This document shows, piece by piece, positions 56,846-64,000 of a stretch of 64,000 bases of DNA. Both the position numbers and the translations under genes were made by a program. A model generated the notes under the pieces. That model made no database searches. It worked only from the letters and a program-made list of their open reading frames with translations, and was not told the DNA's origin. Source of the stretch: Hyposmocoma kahamanoa (taxonomy: Eukaryota; Arthropoda; Insecta; Lepidoptera; Cosmopterigidae). The first letter of the stretch is position 1, and each line of letters starts with the position of its first letter. The stretch covers positions 8,504,527 through 8,568,526 of the forward strand of contig NW_020654080.1 in NCBI RefSeq assembly GCF_003589595.1, written 5' to 3'.

Positions 56846-57152
56846 CTGTCTACTGCTACTGAACTTCTCCATAGAGAAGTATCAACAAATTCAATAATTT
56901 ACACGCACATATTTGTGATCGTTACTTTAAGACAGTACGCTACAGCTGGACACCGACGTGTTTGTGGACATTTCAGCGCCTTACAACTTTCTAACAGCAA
57001 AAGTAATTTTAGTTCACCAGTTTTTTTTTTCTTTAAAACGTACCTATATATTTCTAGTACATACTTCAAAATGACACAATGGCAATCATCCTACATACTT
57101 TCGAATGTTAACGAGATCAGTAGTTAGAGATAAAACTTAAATAAACGTAGGT
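56846..57152 (+). repeat. Family F repeat (inverted relative to 37640)
   Basis: CTACTGCTACTGAACTTCTC (including the R-family 5' start in reverse), AGCTGGACACCGACGTGTTT, TGACACAATGGCAATCATCC and TTTCGAATGTTAACGAGATC. It ends at GTAGGTTTTACA, directly before the TA that borders a decayed mariner. Confidence 0.8.
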
Positions 57153-57160
57153 TTTACATA

Positions 57161-58246
57161 AGGCGCACTATAAGTTAAGTACAACATTTGAAGATGGAAC
57201 TCTTTGGCTATAGAATACAGTTTGTTTCATCTGTCACATGAATGTATGCATGTATGCATGTACATCAACGTGGATTTAATTCGTGAAAATTTCCGTAGTA
57301 TGATATTCTACGACTTTAAATGTAATTTAACAGCTCAGCGGAGCTTCGCTCGGCTTCAAACTGCTTTTGGCGATGAAGCACCATGCAAGACGACTATTTA
57401 TAGCTAGTTTGCAGAATTCAAACGCGTTCGTGTGAATCTCAGTGACTAATTTCGTGATGGTCGCCCGTCCACTGCTGGGAACAACAAAAAATCGATGCTG
57501 TGCGCCGTATGACCAAAACAAACAGGCATGTGACATACCATGGGATTCGGGCATCTTTAGACATAGGCATGAGTCAAATACAATCAATACTACACAAACA
57601 TTTAGGTGTGAAAAAGCTGTGCTCTACGTGGATTCCACACAATTTGACTGAGGCTCATAAAACGGATCGCGTCACTTGGTGCAATGCCGTGCTTACCAGA
57701 TTCAACGAAGGGGCGTCAAATTTGGTGTGGGACATAATAACAGGTGACGAAACATGAATTTATAGTCACGATCCCAAACCAACAAAGCAGCAATCGAGCG
57801 TATGGGTCTTTCGAGATGAGCCGAAACCAACCAGATTGGTACACAACCATTTGTTTGCCGGAAGTCACAAACTCCATAAAAAGAACCGTAAACGCCGTAT
57901 CATCTTGCACCACGATAATACCAGTTCTCACATGGCCAAATAGACAAATGAATATTTGAAGGTGAACAACGTTGACCTTTTGAGCCATCCTGCGTACAGT
58001 CCCGACCTGGCATCTTGTGACTTTTATTTATTTCCAAAAATTAAGAACCAGTTACGCGGTCAAAGATTTTCATCACATGAAAAGGCTGTCGAAGAGTCGA
58101 GGAGTGGCATAAATGTTTTCAAAATTGGTTCATTCGTATGAAAAAGTGCATTAACACTAACGGAGAATATTTTGAGAAACAATAAATTCATTTCTGACCA
58201 TTTATAGTATTTTTTCTTATTCATTCCGGAAACTTATAGTGCGCCT
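57161..58246 (+). mobile_element. Decayed mariner (DD34D), internally deleted
   Basis: AGGCGCACTATAAGTT at 57161-57176 pairs with its complement at 58231-58246; TA precedes the left end and CA (a mutated TA) follows the right. The transposase survives in pieces on the + strand: FGDEAPCKTTIYS, FRDGRPSTAGN, HVTYHGIRASLDIGMSQIQS, WIPHNLTEAHKTDRV, TGDET, LHHDN and SPDLASCDFYLFPKIKNQLR. The last two Asp are 34 residues apart. Stops (for example after GDET and after HMAK), a frameshift and loss of ~150 bp make it inactive. The type differs from the intact mariner at 31091. Confidence 0.85.
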
Positions 58247-58889
58247 CACGCATGTATGTGGAGATACAAGAGAATAAAAGAGAATAAACACTAGAAAGAA
58301 CTTTCTTAGCTACTAGCAACGGAACAAAAAATAAATTATTAGTAATTAAATTCTTTGCAACGTTTCTATATCGTTTCTCTTAATGAAGTCACATGCTGCA
58401 GTCAGCTGGATTTGTGAATAAGCCACCACTCACCCAGTTCTGTTTGTTGCCAGATATTTGCGTCCCTAGCTAACTAGAGCTTTTAGTGTTTAATGAAATA
58501 AAATTAAGGCCACACTTGCACATGTTGCATGATACACATTCTAGTGGCACTAAATATTTCAAGTTAGTATTCTTAAATGGGTTTGGTTAGGAAGTTTCTA
58601 AAATGTTTATATATTTATTTATTTAGTAAAAAAATACGTTCAAATAAGGCTTAAATGTAGGCTGCCAACGGTTTACATATTAGAAAGTGACAGTTTGTTT
58701 TCCTGAACTTATGAGTGAGAGTACCTAATTAATTTTTGTGCGAAAGCATGTTTATAGTAATAACGTTAGATAGATATTTCAGAAACCGTACAAGTTACTT
58801 GTTATTTGTAAATAAATATTTGCACATATTCATGATTTACAATATTTATTTCAAATATAGATCGAGATGATCTGAAAGAGCTGAATGGG
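58247..58889. other. Non-coding, nothing recognised
   Basis: AT-rich, no supported feature. Confidence 0.35.
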
Positions 58890-58918
58890 TTTTTTTTTAT
58901 AACATCAAGTGACGGGAC
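58890..58918 (-). repeat. Family R tail only
   Basis: T run and ATAACATCAAGTGACGGGAC: the last ~20 bp and poly(A) of the family, the signature of extreme 5' truncation. Confidence 0.7.
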
Positions 58919-59200
58919 TTGTGACGGTGTGACCTCCTTGATCGTCATCCCACCTTTTTATTTAAATTTCTTATTTTATTCTCGTATTTAAATTCAAATT
59001 TAAGTTGTTCCATTCTTTGCCTCACATTTGATTTTTGTTTCATTCCCCCGATCGCGGTAGTGAACACATCGCTTGTTATCTTTTTGAACCTTTTACTAGT
59101 TATATTTACACCGTTTACATTTTAAAGATCATAGTATTATTGTTAAACCTGAATAAATACCTGTAAAACTGGACTTTCAACTTTTGAACTACTAAACTTA
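58919..59200 (+). other. Possible solo-LTR-like segment
   Basis: TGTGACGGTGTGACC opens the segment in the manner of many insect LTRs, and CCTGAATAAATACC near 59147 could be an LTR polyadenylation signal. No second LTR, primer-binding site or coding region was found and the right boundary is unclear. This is a guess. Confidence 0.25.
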
Positions 59201-59204
59201 CTAA

Positions 59205-60572
59205 CCGCTCACGCGCTGCGCTCATCCTACCGCAAAATGACGGCTATTTGATTTCGCAAATTAGAAAAGGATTCAGTGTAAATACAAGTTTTTATAAATA
59301 AAAATTTATTCTACATTGCTAAATAAATACGGAGGGTATTACTACAACAAAAACATCTCAAATAAAATGCAGTAATACACCGCAAATTCTGCACTTAAAA
59401 AGCACTAATGAAATTTTTGGTGTACTTGGGTAAATATGATAATATTCCGTTTGAGTGGTTCTAACGTTTACCATGAAATTACTCCTTAAAGTATAGTTTA
59501 TAAACATTTATATTCAGTGTAAACTGAAAAAACGCTACTTACGGTATATTTTCGATAAATAAACACCGAAATCATCAGCCCAAACAATAACACACACGAT
59601 TGTCGTGACGTATTTTTGGAGTTGTTTATTTTTTTAAATGATAGACCCAGGCATTAAAAACTTTATGGTTTGCTAGAATAGTTACCGAAATAGCAATTAA
59701 TATTAGTTCTTTTACCTGTTATAACTTCGATATCCGATAAATCGGTATAAAATCATCACCGGCACCTCTAAGTGTGGTATGCGTCTACGGCTGCATGTAT
59801 GGCGTGAGCGGATATGAGGAATACTTGGCGACCCCGGTGGCCCAACGATTTAACACTGAATAGCACCCATTACATGGTCACTCTATCGCGCGTGATCATT
59901 ACCTGCCATTCTCACATTCGGTGTCCTCAGCCTAATTACCGTAGCTATTGTTTTTTCTCGCTAAATATACCTAATATCATTGAAATATGAACAACTTTAA
60001 ACTTAACTATCAATACGTCTAAATGGCATTAGAATAGACAAAGTAGTATTCCAGTTATTAAGAAACAAACATTTTATGGAAACGGTATGGATAAGGTAAT
60101 TAGAAATTTGAAACATTTTTAAAAAAACCGAATATGTCTGGCACAGCTGAATTATTATTTGTATATTTTTCTACAATTGGTTTATTTCTACTGATACAAG
60201 TGCCATTTCGGTGTTTATTTATTGAAAACATACCGTAAGTAGCGTTTTTTAAGTTTACACTGAATATAAATGTTTATAAACTATACTTTAAGGAGTAATT
60301 TCATGGTAAACGTTAGAACCACTCAAACGGAATATTATCATATTTATCCAAGTACACCAAAAATTTCATTAGTGCTTTTTAAATGCAGGATTGGCGGTAT
60401 ATTACTGCATTTTATTTGAGATTTTTTTGTTGGTAGTACGGAGGGTATTTATTTAGCAATGCAGAATAATAATTTTTATTTATAAAAACTTGTATTTAAA
60501 CTGAATCCTTTTCTATTTTGCGAAACCAAATAACCGCCATTTTGCGATAGGAGGAGCACATCGCGTGAGCGG
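59205..60572. mobile_element. Foldback element, 368-bp inverted arms
   Basis: Left arm 59205-59572 and right arm 60205-60572 are inverted copies, well above 90 per cent alike by eye (shared GAATATTATCATATTTA, CCTTAAAGTATAGTTTATAA and their complements). The ends read CCGCTCACGCG. The 632-bp centre has no gene, but GGCGTGAGCGG at about 59807 repeats the terminal motif. TTACT on both flanks might be a 5-bp target duplication. It is a foldback or long-TIR DNA transposon; the superfamily is undetermined. Confidence 0.85.
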
Positions 60573-60597
60573 CTATTACTGTTATGTCTATCACTAC

Positions 60598-60838
60598 CCA
60601 AACTAATATTATAAATGCGAAAGTAAGTCTGTTTGTTACGTTTTCACACCTAAACCACCGATCCAATGTTGATGAATTTTGGTATAGAGATAGATGGGAC
60701 CCAGAGGAAGGAAATAGGCTATCTTCTGTCACAAAAATACATCTTAAAGGGGGTGAAATAGGAGACGAAAGTTTGTAGTAGAGTTGGCTACTCGAAGTAC
60801 TTATTCTACGCAGACGAATTTGCGGGCACCAGCCAGTT
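60598..60838 (+). repeat. Common lepidopteran-type interspersed repeat
   Basis: Starts AACTAATATTATAAATGCGA-AAGT, continues CACCTAAACCACCGATCCAA and ATTTTGGTATAGAGATAGAT, and ends CTACGCAGACGAATTTGCGG-GCACCAGCCAGT. This start-to-end sequence is widespread in moth and butterfly genomes, from memory. It supports the taxonomic guess. Confidence 0.7.
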
Positions 60839-60839
60839 A

Positions 60840-61440
60840 TTTATAAAATGTCTTATATACTTGGAGACAATTGTTACACAGCAGGGGAAGTTTAAAGGGA
60901 TTCAGTCCGCTGAAAAACACGCACAATTGTATTCCGAAACGCTTTATTCCTTCTTTTTACACAACACAAGAAGAACTCTCTTTGTGTTTGTTTCCCGCCC
61001 AAAATCTTAACAGTAACAAAATCTATTCTTCGCCAGCAATGGCATCTAGCGGTGCAATTGGTAATAAGAAAATGAATTTACTGCTATTTGCAACGTACCA
61101 CTAGTGTTTATATTCATTAAATCTTTATCCAATCAATTCGATCTCCTTATCCAGTAAAATAAAAATAAATTACATATATTACAATGTTTCACGTTTAATA
61201 GAAAGTTATATAGCTATTTATTATTGCATTGTCCTTTGTGATGGTGATGACTCAGGAGGAACAAATAGCGGCCTCTAGCGGCGTAAGTAACAACCACGAA
61301 GTAAAATTCTGTACTATGCTTAAGACTTGACTAGAGCGTGACTACAGCAATATTTATTTATTGAATGTCACTATGTTTTACTATTAAATTTTTAACATAT
61401 TTTTGTAAAAATACTAGTGAAAATAGTATATATAATAGTT
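60840..61440. other. Non-coding, nothing recognised
   Basis: No supported gene. Two short GCGGCCTCTAGCGGCG/ATCTAGCGGTGC-like segments occur at 61041 and 61268. Confidence 0.35.
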
Positions 61441-61508
61441 ACCGGAATGCTAATTACTGCTTGGCGGAAGAAATAGGTAAGTTGGCAGTACTTCCCTGGA
61501 CGAACTCA
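61441..61508 (-). repeat. Family R fragment
   Basis: CTTGGCGGAAGAAATAGG and CAGTACTTCCCTGGACGAAC. Only the middle of the family remains. Confidence 0.75.
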
Positions 61509-61559
61509 AAAGTCGAACTCAAGAGTCTGTTACTCAGTTGTTTAAGAGCGGTGAATGAA

Positions 61560-62580
61560 TGAATGAAATATTTATTTTTATTTTTATTTATTTATTTTGC
61601 ATTTCACTTGGATGGTTGGTACAGATTTATAACCTAATGACTATTTTAGTAGGTACATTCATGTGCTACCCCGAAAGGGTGTAGCAAAATACACTTAAAA
61701 TTAAAATTAAAATTAAGCTACATTTTAGATTTGAACATAATTGGTTAACATGTATTTTTATTACTATTTATACACACATGATTTATTGTTATACATGACA
61801 TTATTTATATTTAATTTAAAATTCCAAATATAACTTATATATAGATTAGTATTACGATATGTTACGTTACATATATTATGTCAATTATTTACAATCGTCA
61901 TTCAAAAACTCATCTACAGTAGTAGAGTAGTAGTTAAAAATTTACTGTTATCAAAGAGATAACAGTAAATTTTTAAGTAGGCGGCAAAAAGATTTAACCC
62001 TTATTTCTTCCTTTATTTTGTCAGGTATTTTATTATAGATTTGTATGGCTTTATAGTGTGGGTTGTTTTTAAATAATTGCATTTTTATGGGCGGAGTTTG
62101 TAGTTGTTTGTTGCGCCTAGCGCTGGTGCAATATTCAAATTCGTCGATGTTTTTGCTTACTAATAGCGCAGATTCAAAAATTTAAATGGAGGGAAACAAT
62201 AGATTTTTTTCTCTTATAAAGTACGGTCTGCAGCTAACTCTTGGTCCTATATTTACCAGAATTCGAAGACACTTTTTTTGTAACATGAAAATATCATGCG
62301 CGTCCGTATTATCCCCCATAACATTATGCCATATCTCATCCATGCATATGCATAACCATAATATGCTGTTAATGAAGATTTGAAATGAGTGTTCATTTTT
62401 AAGATGGATAGTGCATACGTGAACTGTGAGAGTTTAGTTTTTACATTTTCGATTTGGTTCTTCCAAGTTAGGTGTGTATCTAGCGTGAGTCCTAATAAAG
62501 TGAATTTATTGGTTTCTTCAATATTTAGATACTCAGTCAGAGGTTTCAGGTCAATGCTTGTTGTTGATATACACATATAA
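61560..62580 (-). pseudogene. LINE reverse transcriptase C-terminal part and 3' UTR (-)
   Basis: On the - strand: FTLLGLTLDTHLTWKNQIEN, KLSQFTYALSILKMNTHFKS, AYYGYAYAWMRYGIMLWG, then further decayed codons to the 3' end, where the complement of GAATGAATGAAATATTTATT gives AATAAATATTTCATTCATTC, like the LINE end at 25010. (LGL.LD..L.W..HI... LS...YAL..L) is the segment after the palm domain in CR1/Jockey-like LINEs. No full domain remains. Confidence 0.75.
61934..61976. repeat. Perfect 19-bp-stem hairpin in the LINE
   Basis: TTAAAAATTTACTGTTATC, loop AAAGA, GATAACAGTAAATTTTTAA. No mismatch. It falls where the LINE reading frame loses similarity near its C terminus. Confidence 0.92.
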
Positions 62581-62604
62581 TATGAATGAATACTAGTGAA
62601 AATA

Positions 62605-63070
62605 ATACGAATTACGCCTTACTTACATCCCCACTAAATATACATTACGAAATATAAACAGATTAGTACTACCATATTTAAGATTAAATATGCATTTATT
62701 TAGTCCATACACCATGTCAATAAAAATATATAATAATCTTCCGGAAATTATAAAAAATGAACAAAATAACAAGATTTTCTTTAAAAACTTTTAAGAATTT
62801 TCTCATAAATAAAAGTTATTATAATGTAAAAGAGTTTTAGAAGATAAATTTGGTATCTGAATTTAGTAACTAGTCGATAATAAATATAATAATATAAAGC
62901 TGTTGGCGTTGGTATATATCAAATTATATATTAGTAAGTGTAACAATTATGAGAATAGTCCTCTCTTCTACTATTTGCTGTGCCCTGTTCAGGGTCCATA
63001 ATTTGATCTCAATATATGTAAAACATCTGTAATGTACATTATGGAATGCAAATAAATAAATAAATAAATA
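62605..63070 (+). pseudogene. LINE C-terminal fragment (+) with (TAAA)n tail
   Basis: The + strand reads YTLRNINRLVLPYLRLNMHL then MSIKIYNNLPEIIKNEQNNK and FFKNF before stops. The R.....PYLRLN...YM..KIYN.LP..IK pattern ends CR1/Jockey-like ORF2. A 3' UTR of ~200 bp follows, closing in (AAAT)n at 63045-63072. It lies head to head with the - strand LINE fragment. Confidence 0.75.
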
Positions 63071-63072
63071 AT

Positions 63073-64000
63073 TATACATTTATTACAAAACGAGTAATTT
63101 CGAATAAAACAAGTATAAACCTTAGTAACAAATTGTACAAATATTAATTTCGAGAATACAGTACACAATACAAGGCAAAGATAAACAGTCCGTATTTCCT
63201 AAGCATGGCATCTTGCTCGAGTTTCGCAAATCGTGACTTAACCTAGTTCTACAGACATTGCTTATTATTCTGGCTGATTCTGGTGAATAATATGTTTTTA
63301 TGTTTTCTTTTTCGTTCTAAGCATTGGCCTTTAGACAATTCACACCCTTGTTGTAATAAAGGACATATTTACAACGTGATAACTTTTCAGGATAGAAGTT
63401 TCTGCATACTGTTTGTTATACGGGGCTTAGAAGAAGTCTTTTTAAAGAATTAAATTTTCACGAAAATGGTATATTTCGGAAAAAAGTGGTCATCTTTACA
63501 ATAATGAAAAAAAAATATATGTATGTGAAATAGAATGTGAATGGAACTGGTACTCTTTGCGCGACAGGAGTTGAGAATTGAACTGAACAGCTTTCAACCA
63601 TATTTTTTTTATATTTAGATATATCTTCCTTAGGGAAGACCGCTGAATTGGAGAAATGATAGGGCTGACTCTAGTTATTTAGGCAACAGGGCTGGGAAAT
63701 AGCAGTACGAAATTAGTGAAGTGAACTTCATAAAACTCCTATTTAAGCATGAAATACTAAAGAATGTTGGCGAGGCGCTTGTCTGGCGGTTTTGGATGTC
63801 AGAAAGGAAGAAATTTAACTTTGGAATTATTGTGAACTTATATTGTAGCGATTTGTGTGTCAATAACTGAATATGAAAAACATAACGTCAAAACAGAATT
63901 CAAATTCCAAAGGAATAAAAACTATAAAATGTATCAAAAAGTAAGTGCTCGCGCACATATTTTGTACTTTAATAGAAGAGTTTTGAAATTTCGGAGATAG
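63073..64000. other. Non-coding to window end
   Basis: AT-rich, no gene or shared repeat recognised. Confidence 0.35.

Noticed and set aside
57442..57988. Separate small genes at 57.4-58.0 kb
   Set aside because: All are shadows or pieces of one decayed mariner transposase.
62253..62576. 107-residue host gene on the - strand
   Set aside because: Translation matches the post-palm segment of a LINE reverse transcriptase.

Overview
The window reads as one piece of an AT-rich, intron-containing insect genome, most likely a moth or butterfly. The reasons are canonical GT-AG introns of about 80-120 bp beside kilobase-scale ones, no operons or Shine-Dalgarno sites, and a very dense population of repeats of types familiar from Lepidoptera (tRNA-derived SINEs, palindromic and Harbinger-like MITEs, mariners, RTE- and Jockey/CR1-like LINE remnants). 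Species cannot be told from the sequence alone.

One host gene is recognisable. It lies on the + strand at 6407-15302 in eight coding exons whose phases join without a break into 1753 residues plus a stop. It ends in a Dbl-homology (DH) domain followed by a PH domain, so it is a Rho-family guanine nucleotide exchange factor. The start codon is missing: the first visible exon is preceded by a splice acceptor, and the upstream exon(s) were not found in 1-6406. A 3' UTR with several AATAAA signals runs to about 16.5 kb.

The remaining ~47 kb (16.5-64 kb) shows no convincing host gene. It is a layered graveyard and nursery of transposable elements. Two elements look young and carry intact transposases: a 4.7-kb Tc1/mariner-superfamily element of DD40D type (19286-24009) and a 1281-bp DD34D mariner of the cecropia type (31091-32371, coding on the - strand). 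Older material includes a decayed DD34D mariner (57161-58246), about ten LINE fragments, two Harbinger-like MITEs with TAA target duplications, a palindromic MITE family, a MITE-like family ending in CCGACTTCAAAA, three kinds of tRNA-derived SINE, an abundant ~310-bp poly(A)-ended repeat (here called family R, about 15 copies), a tandem array of tRNA-Glu-like units, a 4 x 70-bp minisatellite, and a 1.37-kb foldback with 368-bp arms (59205-60572).

No multi-gene pathway, defence system or gene cluster is visible. The most noteworthy items are the large DD40D element, the foldback whose arms differ by an 11-bp micro-inversion, the composite F-R repeat, a perfect 19-bp-stem hairpin in a LINE 3' region, and a CX2C-X19-CX2C motif directly in front of the RhoGEF DH domain. 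All family names rest on motif recognition by eye; no database search was possible.
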